Source: Branchiostoma floridae (lineage: Eukaryota; Chordata; Leptocardii; Amphioxiformes; Branchiostomatidae). Taken from it: a stretch of DNA of 64,000 bases. The stretch is from assembly GCF_000003815.2 (NCBI RefSeq), contig NW_023365729.1:275221-339220 (forward strand), in the 5' to 3' direction. The position numbers and the translations under genes are program-made. Below the pieces are notes generated by a model. The model had not been told where the DNA came from and did no database searches. It was given only the letters and a program-made list of their open reading frames with translations. Shown one piece after another: positions 36,154 through 59,250 of this stretch (within the stretch, counting starts at the first letter, position 1; each line of letters opens with the position of its first letter).

Positions 36154-39100
36154 GGTCCGCACCAGCCATGTGATCCCCGCCAATGGGGCCTGGGGCCAAG
36201 CAAATAGAATTTTCATGAACAAGGTGGGGACGCCTGCGATCAGTTGTCGCACACATCATGAATGTAACAGCGAGGGAAACGGAATTGGCAAGGTTATGAG
36301 AGTACCCACCTGCTACAGAGCTGCATCCAGAGGTCATCATGCCGTAGATCTCCTTATTGATATGTAGAGCACACACCCCGAAATCCTGCTGTTTATACCA
36401 GCATGCACCCTACCTCTGCTGTATATGCAAAACAGCGCTGGGACACCCCAAACATGCACACATCTCATCCCGAATACTATTATCAGCGCCCTGCACACCT
36501 GAATGGCGGCTTAATGTAGTAAAGCTAATAATTCTGTAAATAAACAAGATACGCTTCTGTAATACGGCTGGATTTCTGTAGCTTATGGAGGGATTTTTGG
36601 AATAAATGCTGTTACATAGGCAACAACATTTTGCACAGTAAAACATAATAGGTTATTGAACTCAAGGGTAGGATATCTAAACAATTCTTAATCATATCAT
36701 AGCTTTCAGCAATGGAAACATTACACTTCAGGGAGTTAGAAATGATTCCTGAAATTATGGCTAATTTTTTACATAGCGTACCCTCATAGGCTCTATTTTG
36801 ATGTAGCCTTTGCAAGAAGTTTCATCATAAATATTATAATTGTAATAAATTGTGAATATGTTCTTCATGTATTTGTCATGGGCACTTAAGTGGAGCTTAC
36901 CAAAATATGTAAATTTTGCTGGAAAATTCATTTCTGTGATGTAGTGACCTAAATATCTTGATTTAAGACAGGGCACTATCTACCCACATCTGGATCAATA
37001 CATTGACCAGGTGACCCACAGATGTATTTCATATTGACCTCAGACACCGCAATTTTTCAGAATACTTGTTTTAGGCCACACCAATTTAAATTCTTGATTC
37101 TGGAAGTTTTCCAGAAAATAAATACAGCAGGAAGCAAAAAAAAAAGCATAAAGGGAATTTTGCAATAGACTTGCATGCTACCACAGGAATCCAAAAGTCA
37201 ATTTCAATGCAAAAACATATGAATAGAAAACTATATCAAACGCATAAAAATGTGGAAAAAAAACACGGAAACCATTGAAAAGTGCTCCAGAGAGCATTGA
37301 AAATGTGTAGAGAAAATTGAACACTGGTACCATCCACATACATCCCTGTCTTTGGTGCTGAACACCATCCACACACAGCTAAACACACCTGTCCTTGGTG
37401 CTGAACACCATCCACACACAGCTAAACACACCTGTCTTTGGCACTGAACACCTTCCACACACAGCTAAACACACCTGTCCTTGGTGCTGAACACCATCCA
37501 CACACAGCTAAACACACCTGTCCTTTGTGCTGAACACCATCCACACACAGCTAAACACACCTGTCTTTTGTGCTGAACACCATCCACACACAGCTAAACA
37601 CACCTGTCCTTTGTGCTGAACACCATCTACACACAGCTAAACACACCTGTCCTTTGTGCTGAACACCATCCACTTACATGCAAATACACCCATCCTGTGT
37701 GCTAAACGCCATCAGCATTCATGTTAACAGAACTGTCCTTGGTGCTGAATGCCACCAACACTTGCGAGACATCTATCACTTTTCCATCTATCACTTTTCC
37801 AAAGCACTACATGCACCCTACATGCATAAATACATGTGCATTCATAACTTTCACAGTTATACCTGTCCATGGTGCTTTAAATTTAGGTTTGGCTTTCCAA
37901 AGGATGGAAATGTGTATGTGAGTTAAGATGGTTTGATATCTTGCAGAGTGTATTTTTGCTATCATTATGTTGGGTTCCTTGGAAAGATAATTTGAGTTCT
38001 TTGATCTGATATAGTAATTTCAAATCTTGTGAGGGTTAATACTTAAAGTATGTAATGCAGAGTTTTGGCACCATAACTGCAAATATTTTGAATTTAAAAG
38101 TCTCTATCCAGATTGACATTTGTAACTAATCATCAATATATTGACATCTTTTTCTCACATTTCAAGCCTCGGTAAACAATGCAAAAGCAAGTCCTGCCAA
38201 GTCCCCATATTTTTGGTAGCCTACTAAACTTAAGCAGGCTGCAGTATGTAAAAGACATACCAGAAGCAACTGTTGCGGTCGGAGATCTTCAAAACTCTTG
38301 AAGGATCAAGTGTAACGGAAAAATTCACCACTAATGGACACTTCATTATCAGTTAGAGCGAACCACTGGACTTATTGCGTGTTTGAGCATGTTTCTTGGA
38401 TTGTCGGAAAGTTTGACAAAGTGGCTTACAACTCAAAGTGTGCATATCAAAGACGTTCACATGACATAAAAGCATTCATGCTTTGTGAATATTGCTGTGT
38501 AGTGTAAAAAGCCAACTATTAATGCAGAAAAATAATTTTAAAAAAATAGTGCCTTTGCTTCTATGTTTTGATTACTCAGCGCACATTTGGAAAAAAGCTG
38601 TAGAGGAAACATCCTGCATTAGCTTGCAAAAATTTATTATCTAATTCACTACTTATATGTGTTCACAAACAGAATCAGTATCAAACAATATTTTGTGACA
38701 GTTTATGACATAAGCTAGTATAATATACTAACATATCTGTTAAGCTACTGTAGAGTTGAGTGATGCAAAAAATACTATGAGTATGTTAATTAAGATAATT
38801 TATATATATAATTAAGATAATTAACATAACTATATGTAACCTGGATCTGTGAGTGACATCTTAGTCGTCTGATCTAGAGTGACATTAAAGAATAATGTCA
38901 TTATGCAATGTATTGATGTAACAGTTGAAAATCTCCTGATTTCTTAAAACACACGTTACGTCAGCCTTTTCTTTTTTTTGAATCCGTATCTATTACTTTG
39001 TTGGACAACTTGTTTTAGGACATAGACAAAAACTGTTCTGAGCAAGATGAAATGTGATTAAAAAAAGCATGTTATTTTTGAAAAATTGTTCTAAATGTAA

Positions 39101-39212
39101 TAAAGGCATTTTCTTGCGGTTAACTTTTCAAGACTATGGCTTAAAATGGAAGGACATCTCTTGAAATAAAACAAAAATTTATGTTTAAAAGCTGTGAAAT
39201 CTACAAGAATTT
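36154..39212. other. Intergenic region, VSP start to NUDT1 end
   Basis: It should contain the VSP promoter and first non-coding exon as well as the NUDT1 3' UTR. The first 100 bases upstream of the chosen VSP ATG are G+C-richer than the rest. The 43-bp minisatellite is the only structured element. No other gene seen. Confidence 0.6.
37330..37720. repeat. 43-bp minisatellite
   Basis: Eight or so copies of a 43-base unit built from ACACCATCCACACACAGCTA and AACACACCTGTCCTTGGTGC. They are near-identical in the centre and degrade at both ends (see 37680-37760). Confidence 0.95.
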
Positions 39213-42200
39213 TCACTGTGGTAGAGTGTCCAGTTCCTGTAGAGAGTGCTCCAGTATGGTGTTGTGGCCCTCAAACTTGAAAAATCCAGAAAATTTGGAC
39301 CCTTTAAGGAAAAGTGGGAACCAGTGGATGTCGTCCGGCCACATGGAGTCGTATGGAATGTGTTCCACTGGGAACCACTTCGGCCGCATCTCTGGAAGTA
39401 AATAATGAACAACGTGAGGGTAAAAAAACACAACAAAAACTGTCAGTAATACATTTTCATTTATGTACAGGTAAGTGACCAAATAGACATAACAACAAAC
39501 TGTAGCTCTGATTGAGTATTGTAGTTGGGTGATGTGATGCTTTCTCACAGTTTAACTTTAAGCAAAGTTCCCTTTGCTGCATTCGTAAATTGTATGCAGT
39601 TTGGCAAGTTGTCTGAATTAAAAGATGATGCACTTTTTCATATCAAGTAATGTTGCAAGCAATATTTTCAGAAATTACCCCTATGCTCAAGGTATTGTGT
39701 GCCAGAATATCAATGTCACTGTGCACATGGTTTGGGCAGAATATCTTCGAGCAGATGTCGTCTTATATCTAGCCACAAATTGATCAAATATCTGTTCCTC
39801 CAGATGAAAGTCAGAGCAGATATTAGGCTCCGATCATGTATTCGTTATCATACCTAGACTAGAGTAACAACTACCTAGTAGTGTACATTATTGGCAGTGT
39901 AAAAACCATAAATGCCTCACAGAGTACAAGTATATGACCTAGTTACATCAATTTTTTGTATAAATGGCTAAATCTAAAATCTAAAAAGGATGTAAGTATC
40001 CTCTCAGTGTTTTGGAGTATTTCTGCAACATTCAATATCTCTTGACTAGTGCACATCTTAACTCTTCACCTCCTCCTTACTGTATCTCAAGAAAGTGATG
40101 AGCACCACTAGAGTAGAGGTAATAGAAAAGCAGGTAAGGTAGATGAATCAGGAGGGATTTAGAACACATTTCCATTATCCATTACTCGAAGGTGAAACAC
40201 CTCCCTTGACTCACTGCAGATTGCTCTATTAAAAAGTACCATCTCACTTGGGGGTGGGTATTGGTACAGAAAATTCAGGTTCAGGTCCAGAGGATCAGGT
40301 CCTGGTCCAGACCTGAACCTGATTCAGTATGTGGAAAATTGTGAATGGACAATACTCATGACAATGGTCTATTCCGCTATAAAGAAATCTGTTTGATGGA
40401 GTATTTGAGTCCCACTGGCGTTTTAAATTCCTACAAGGCTACATGTAACTGCCACTATACGATTGATGTAAAACTTGGTAGAGATTACAATAAACTGTAC
40501 TCTACTTCGCTCTTGTTATTTTCTTCAACCTGTAATCCCCACACGCTCCTCCACAGCGTCCTTTAATTAGATCCACGCCCCGGGCCCACTGAGCATAGCG
40601 GGGCGCCTTTTCGTGTTTACCAAGTCTTTGTGTCCTGGGTAACCTGGGTACGAGCGTATCTTTTCCGCGCAAAGCATGCTGGGGGAAGTGATATAAACCT
40701 GGGAAGGAGAGCTACTGGCGCGTCGCGCTACCGTAGCAAACTCCCTTCCGTGACATAACTCCCCTCTCGGCAATCTAGAAGGGTAATCTAACACTCTCGC
40801 AGCGCCACCAAATTAGGTACATTTTAAAGTTCCCTTTGATATAACATATCACCATTGTGGCAACATTTTACCCCCGAAATAGTAAACTTTCGTCTTGTTT
40901 TCGCCTCGGTAACTGTAGAAAATACTAGCTAACTGGGGTACAGTCTCACGTTGTATAGAGACGCACAGAATGGCCACACAACTTACGATTTGCTAAGGTA
41001 ATTGAGACAAACATAAAATAAAACAAAATGACAGATGTGGATTCCATATAGTTTTATTTGTGTATTGGTTGAGCCCACAATCTAAACCTATGGCTTCTTC
41101 GCGGCGCTGGGTACGAGCGTGTAATCCCCAAACGAATGAATTTCTGTCCATATAACCTCTTCATTTTCTGATTGGTATAACATCCGTTCCACCATCTGGT
41201 CCACCAGATTTTTACAGGTCCGTTTTTTTCTTGACCGGTCCAATAAGAAAAAAAAAAGGTTTTATACCGGTTCATCGTACCTGTACCCACCCCTAATCTC
41301 ACTGCATGTAGAAACTTCTCTGTTCTTCTGTAGCTCCTGGTATCTAGTAATATGTAAAACTCAGTACAATATAGCAATGCTGTTGCTTTTCATTATGTCT
41401 TGGAAAAGTTGGAATGGTATGGTGACTATGCAAGTTGTTTCTTTGACAGTAACAAATGTCATACCTGGCTTTAGTAATACTCCATGGGCAAGATAAGTAG
41501 ATTTTGAAAGTTGCAAATATAGTTTGGTTTTCAACTCGGGAAATTATATCAGCAGCAGAGCAACTAAAGGCTCACGTAGACTGGACGCCACGACAGACAA
41601 ATGTCAATAGTCTGTCAATCAAAGCAGTTTCCATACTGCATTAGGGAAGAACTTCACTCCCTAAACCTAGTCAGTGCCAACTGGAAAGACAGGCACCTGG
41701 CTGGCTGCCATCTAGCCTCCACATCTATGTGCACTAAGCACATCTAACCCTCATGTGACGTGGAACAACAGACGATAAACTTGATATTGAGTGAGTGGGA
41801 GAATGACAGTGAAAAGATCTATGCTTATATCATGCTAGGGTCACTTTTCCAAACTGAGGCCTGGCCAGTATTTGATTTAAAGCTGCTGCTGCATTCCCTG
41901 ACACAGTAGGCTGAAGTAGGTTAGTCTTCATAAAGCGCTTCCATGCGGCTCTGTCCAGCGAGTTTGCCCTAGTTAAATGTATACCAGTCCTACATGTAAA
42001 AATAAACACAAATCATGCCTATGACTCTCCTTTTCATGTTTTGTGTTTTTTTGGTGTCTTTTGTATCATATTTTTTGTTCCTAAAAGCTGCCCAGTCAGG
42101 CCCCTGTTTTGAAATGTGACCAGGTAGCAAGCATAAAAAGGACTTTGTACAATGCATTTTCTTCATCTCAACAAAAATGTACACAGTACATTATTCATTC

Positions 42201-45101
42201 TACTATGATGGTAACCTTAAAGTCTTCATTTAAAGTTCTTCCTGCTAAGTGGCACTCATACGCTTTGAATTGATTTTTACGAAGCAAATTGTCAATTCTC
42301 ATAAGACATAACCCCTAAAGACCTGGTTTAACTCTGTCAGTGATTTCAATTTCATATCTACTAAAATGCAGCATCAGTAATCTTGGAAGTATGCACACTT
42401 CAGGTACTCAAGACATTCTTCAGATGGCCTCAGTAGCATTGTTGTTTCAGCATGACAGTCTTAGGGCACCTGACAGAATTATGAAAGTTGACGTTACATG
42501 TAATGTATAATGTATATGCCAGCAGTCGAGGCATAGAGTTCTCAAAAGATGCCAGGGGGGTCGAATATTCCATTCACCATTCCCCGTGTAAGGTTAATGA
42601 ACAGTGCCCTTACATTTATCCTACAATTAGAACTTACTCCCAGCTTGCAGACTTTGTTGTAAAAGGAGTGCACTTTTGGTAAATTCCCATTAGTTCCGGC
42701 TTCACCCGACCATGTATAAGAACAGTGGTACAGATGAGATAGGACCAGGGATCTTACAGCCTCTAATTGTGGAGAGACTGCCGAGTGGTTGGTTCATTTC
42801 CCCGCGGCTAGTGATCTGGCATCGCGAACGCGGCACTTTTGGCTGCTCTCCAGCCGCTTGCAGCGCTGGGAGGCCACACTTATTCTATTTGTTGGTTCTC
42901 AAAATTTCAATGCTGAACAAAAATATCAACAGGAAAATAGGACTATAAGAGGAAATTCTGTACCTTAGTTCATGCAGTTCTAAGGCTCAGTGAATATACT
43001 ACAATACCACGTAATGTACAATCACGGCATGTAGTCTATCCATGTCAAATTTTTCCCCTCAAAACACAAGTTTCAATGCAAAATGGGCCAAAGTTGAGAA
43101 AATCATGTGTACTCAAACAAAAGGTGAAAGAAGAATTTGGTTACGTCAAAACTCTTGCATTCAATGTAAAGCTCCTCGATATAGTTGCATTGTGTGCCCA
43201 GGAGTCGTTCCCTTATAGTGATCATTGTCCATACTGGCGCTATGGAAGCCTGCAGAGTACAAGTACATTTAGGGGCCATTGAAAAAAATGAAATGCATCC
43301 CTAGCTAGAAATGCATCCCTAGCTATAGATAAGACCTTGATACAACCTCCAAATAATTTTGTGCAATTGCATGCCAGCCTTGCCATGACACTCATTTTCA
43401 AACAAGCATACCAGGTCACCCCTATTTCTTTTATCAAAAAGTACGTTGGATTCTTTTATGTGCAGGTATGGCAGACATTTGATGCTAAAGGCTACTGATA
43501 GCTTTTGTTCTTTTATCCACTCATCCACTCTCACACTTGAAGTGAGAAATTCTACACTTTTTCCAGGCCCCTATCCTACAATTTTCAATCAACTGTAGAT
43601 TCTGGTAGAAGTGTACAAAAGTCAATAGCATCCTCTAGAATGATTATAAAATATGTTACCAAAAGGTTATCATAGATTCATACCAAAAATGGGTGTTCAT
43701 TGTCTAAAGGTGGTTTACTGATTAACAGTAGAGGTGTGCACGGGTACAGAAAATTCAGGTCCAGGTCCGGTCCAGAGGATCAGGTCCCGGTTTGGACCTG
43801 AACTTGGACCTAAGTTACTGTCTGTAAATGGGAGATACTAAAAAAAAAAAACAAGAATGGTCCATTATGCTACAAAGGCATCTGTTTGGTGAAGTATTTG
43901 ACACCCACTGGCATTTTAAAACCCTATCTTCATGTAAACAATGAAAAGTTTGACTGTAAAAACTTGGTAGACTTGACTATAAACCCTACTCTACTTTGCT
44001 CTTGTTATTTTCTTGAACTGGTAAGCCGCAAGACATATGAACTCCTGCTGATGATATAATCTGTTCATTGCCAATCAGTCCAAGATCTGGTCCACTGATT
44101 TTGTTCAGGTCTTTTTTGGGGGGTACCGGTCCAACAAGAAAAAACAGTTAACAGACTAACAAACAAACAGACTACACACCTTCTGTTTCCCTGGGTTCTC
44201 CAGTGAAGTGTCTTGAGGAGAAGACATGTACCTCCAGCATGACTGGGTCTCCTACAAACTCAAACAGCAGCAGCCCAACCTTCTGTAGACTGTCCACCCT
44301 CAGGCAGCTTTCCTCCTCTAGCTCTCTACAAGGTGGAGATATGATCATAAAGATTAGAATTTACATACAGTAGAGAAAACACACCATATAAAGATTAAAA
44401 TACATAGTACAGTACTAGAAGACAGTGACCGAGAACACACCATATTACATACAGTAGAGAGATTACAAATATGAAGAGAATACATACAGTAGAGGTAACC
44501 TTGCAATACGATACATACCCCCAGTAGTGTCCATACCCGAACTAGTGTCAGTACCCCCAGTAGTGTCCGTGCCCCCAGTAGTGTTCATGCCCCCAGTAGC
44601 GTCCATACCCTCTGTAGTGTCCATACCCCCTGTAGTGTCCGTACCCCCTGTAGTGTCCGTACCCCCTGTAGCATCCGTACCCCCTGTAGTGTCCGTACCC
44701 CCTGACCCTCTGACCAAAAAATACAGCAATCACCAATGGTATTTAACTTACTAAAAGTCCACTCATGGTTACCCCAAGAGTGACAACTTTTTATGTTGGA
44801 TGTACATTTTCAAAATTTCTTCAACCTCTCCATTACTATTAAACTAATCTAAAGATAAAATCCTGGCTAGTGTGTGCAATTTCTTAATGCCTTGACGCAT
44901 GCCTGGCTAAAAGCCTGAGCAGACATATGGTCACCTTTTTGCTGCTTGCTCAATGGTTTCTCCCATTTCCACTTTCCCTCCGAAGCCGTTCCATCTCCCA
45001 GCTCCGAACCCGCGCTTCTTCATTCCCAGCAGCACCTGCTGCTGGTGCCTTATGAGAACCAAGGTGAGAACCTTACGGGACAGGTGGACAGGTATGCTCA
45101 T
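39213..45101 (-). CDS. NUDT1: MTH1 oxidised purine nucleoside triphosphatase
   Basis: Three exons, 45101-44935, 44325-44180 and 39391-39213, join in phase to 163 residues (human MTH1 is 156). The enzyme hydrolyses 8-oxo-dGTP and related nucleotides to monophosphates in cytosol and mitochondria, keeping them out of DNA. Seen here: [20 protein letters not shown], including the substrate-binding Asn of RWNGFGG; the Nudix box from Gly42 to Leu64 (GKVEMGE, then RELEEESCL); and WPDD with the Trp and paired Asp used for base recognition. The Nudix box glycine near its end is Cys63 (codon TGC). An in-frame upstream ATG at 45128 would add nine residues, and the start region lies in a 74-bp tandem array. 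Intron 2 is 4.8 kb and carries two hAT-like elements. It is head-to-head with GPS1. Confidence 0.95.
40249..41295. mobile_element. hAT-like element with nested insertion
   Basis: Flanked by an exact 8-bp duplication, ATCTCACT (40241-40248 and 41296-41303). The ends TGGGGGTGGGTATTGGTAC and TAGGGGTGGGTACAGGTAC (right end reverse-complemented) are inverted repeats. Eight-base duplications are typical of the hAT superfamily. A roughly 570-bp unrelated, CpG-rich segment interrupts it between GTAATCCCCACACG (about 40532) and GTAATCCCCAAACG (about 41119), a likely second insertion with its own target duplication. There is no transposase. It lies in NUDT1 intron 2. Confidence 0.85.
43728..44148. mobile_element. 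Second copy of the hAT-like element
   Basis: Shares ACAGAAAATTCAGGT, AGAGGATCAGGTCC, CTCTACTTTGCTCTTG and the ACCGGTCCAA end region with 40249-41295, without the nested insert. The left flank ends TTAACAG and the same bases follow at the right, a probable target duplication. The extreme right terminus is degraded. Confidence 0.7.
44508..44712. repeat. 18-bp minisatellite
   Basis: About eleven copies of CCCCCTGTAGTGTCCGTA and variants, in NUDT1 intron 1's neighbourhood between exons 2 and 1. Frames across it (TTGGTD-type peptides) are by-products of a unit divisible by three. Confidence 0.95.
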
Positions 45102-45300
45102 CCTCTCACCTGTGGATGGTACATACATGTGATATAGGTGAGAACCTTACGGGACAGGTGGACAGGTGTGCTCATCTTCTCACCTGTGGATGGTACATAC
45201 ATGTAATATAGGTGAGAACCTTACGGAACAGGTGGACAGGTATACTCATCCTCTCACCTGTGGATGGTACATACTTGTAATATAGGTGAGAACCTTATGA
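45062..45300. repeat. 74-bp tandem array over the NUDT1 start
   Basis: Just over three units with starts at 45062, 45136, 45210 and 45284 (period 74). Each unit includes AGGTGAGAACCTTACGGGAC on the plus strand, which on the minus strand is coding sequence around the NUDT1 initiation codon. The copy nearest the gene is the real exon. The others lie upstream, and because 74 is not a multiple of three they are out of frame with it. Each unit also contains CCACAG|GTGAG, a splice-like site. Confidence 0.9.
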
Positions 45301-46083
45301 GACAGCTCCGCTGCAGTACCTTTTAAAACTGCTAGACGGCCCATTATCAAAACTGACTTTTGTTTTTGCAACCCCTACCAAATATCGTACAGATCGATCC
45401 ACAACTTCTCGAGTTATGCTGTCCACAAACAAGCAAACAAACTGACAAACAAACATCCGCCACTGACAAACTAAGGCTGTTTTTGTCCTACAGTACAGAT
45501 TAGTATCATTTTAGTAATGCATAGCATATTCTGGCAGTAGATTTTAATATAGGGCTAGTAAACGCCTTTTAAGGACTACCTACAGTAGCACCAACAACTT
45601 GTATTGCTTCTTAGGCTGTAGACATCGGAAATTTGCCGAGAATTTGACAATAATCGTGTATATAACACCTTATTGTGCTGGATCTTCTCTGTTCCCACAT
45701 CAAAAGCTCCCGGCAACTTGCACTAGAAATAACTAGCTCTCAATTCGTAAGCTATTTATTCGACGCAGTCCGAAAACCTTTAAAGCATCTTAATACTACA
45801 CAAATTTCTTTGTAGATAGCAGATACTAAAGTAGTATGAATAATTTTAATATCTAACTGCAAAATAATTGCTATACTTATGAAAAAAGAGTCTCCTCTCA
45901 TTTCTTTTTCCTAAGGTATGGGGTGAACAAACGAGCGGCTAGCTTCTAAATCGCACCAATGCCGGATGGTTTTGGAGGAATTCTATCTTCCCAAGAGCGA
46001 GTTTATTTGTGACCAGGCTGTTTGCAGCTTTCTGTTTTGTTGACCTTAACTGTGTAGAGCACTAAAGGACTGCAGGAAGAACG
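45102..46083. promoter_or_regulatory. Head-to-head NUDT1/GPS1 intergenic region
   Basis: Less than 1 kb separates the two divergent start codons, so a shared promoter region is likely. I see no convincing TATA box. The near half is occupied by the 74-bp array. 45301-46083 has no other recognisable element apart from a short repeat-like segment around 45400-45470. Confidence 0.5.
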
Positions 46084-57639
<11,556 letters not shown>

Positions 57640-59250
57640 ACAACAACATGTGCTGTTAGAAAAAGATTAACATACAGTTTACAACCTGTAAAGTTTAATG
57701 TTAACATTATATCTACACAGAGGCATGTACTTGTGTAAATAAGCTATTAAGATACAAGTATTATGAAAGGCTTTCGGAGTGTTCATTGCACATTCATATG
57801 GTGACCAGTTACTCAGACATAGTGCGGTCAAAATTAAACTGACCAAGAAGACCACTCAGGACTGGTAAGATCTGATCTATGTGGACAGGTGGTCACTTTT
57901 GACAGGACTCTTAATGCTTGTGTCTTTGGGAAAAAAAGTATCTGAAGGATCACCAAAAAGTGGTGACATTGGTCAGGTGGTCATTTCTTTATTCAGGTTG
58001 TAACAAACAATACAGGTCATCATGTAGAGATGGTCACTTAGAAAGGTTTGACAGTAGTTTGAAAAAAAGTTACAAAGAGGTAGCACACATTTGCAACTCT
58101 CAAAAACAAAGAGAAAATGTTTATGGAGAAGTACATGTGAGAGATTGGTTGATATTCATGTATAACAATGTTTAATATGATGATTTATCAATTTCTTACA
58201 GTTTAGATGGGGTTCTGTCTATTTGTATTCAAAATGCTGTCAGTGGAAAAATAAGATAGTGTTGGGTAAAGTTTTATCAGAAAAGCAAGTACATGTACTA
58301 GTAAAAACTTCTGTGATGTGCAACAGTTAAGGAGTTGTGCAACTTGTTCATATTAAGTGCTTATGTCACTATAAGTTTTCCTTTGTACTGTCTGTATTGA
58401 AGCCTATCCTATGACGCTTACCAAGAAAACAAGAGGTCATTTTGTCTTCTTTATTTACAATTTGTGTCATTTCCTTGATCCCATTTGTTTGATCGTAAAG
58501 CTAATGTAGAAAGTATAATACATGATATTCTATTGCATCTATATTTTCTTTTAACACATATACAGCGAACTCATTGCTTTGGTCATGTCGTGTAACAGAA
58601 GAGTGTTTGGCCCAAAACCCAGAGTCTACACACACAAACAATGTCATACACATATTGTATTACATACATATGCATGCATACAGATTAACCAACTGAAGAG
58701 TGAAATAATGACAAAAACGAAGTTTTTACATGCTGTTGATGTTTTCGTCGAAACAGGATATCATCCAAGATGTGGAAAAATGAAGAATTTATTGATTATG
58801 CTACAAACAAATTCTTTGCAGTTATAATGCATTGTAGAATCATTTGTACCCTACAAATTCCACTCAGTGACTACAGGAAGTACAACAAATGCTTCAAGCA
58901 AAACAATTGGGCCAGCCAGACGAATTGACCCTAATGTGTGTGAACAGCAGTCGAATTTTAAGAGTGCACATCGAATGTATAGAATTTGCATTCAGGTAAA
59001 AAAAAACGAGTCTGGTCAACCTCCTTGGTCTGACGTTCATTTAAACTTTAAAAAGCCTCCACCCCCTATTTACAGTGGCACCGCCCGCTATGATCACGTG
59101 ACCCTCAGCAGATACATACTAAGATTACCTGCCGACAAAGCCGGGTAAGCTCACCTTTCCTGGGCTGACGTGTACATCGTAAGACGGGTAGCTGAGAAGC
59201 ACCCTGCTTGCAGAATTTCTCCTCAAACCGCAACACCACATAGGACAGAC
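57640..59250. other. GPS1 3' UTR and canopy upstream region
   Basis: Should contain the GPS1 3' UTR (A+T-rich, to at least 58500) and the canopy promoter. The 93-codon frame at 58867-59148 has no recognisable features. No CpG-rich or TATA signal stands out. Confidence 0.5.

Noticed and set aside
37330..37720. CRISPR-like direct repeats
   Set aside because: The repeats are contiguous with no unique spacers, and the sequence is eukaryotic nuclear DNA. It is a minisatellite.
42720..42900. tRNA-Leu/Ser-like GCCGAGTGGTTGG segment
   Set aside because: It has only an A-box-like match, with no convincing B box or cloverleaf.
44463..44754. Thr/Asp/Gly and Val/Pro repeat peptides on both strands
   Set aside because: By-products of the 18-bp minisatellite inside NUDT1.
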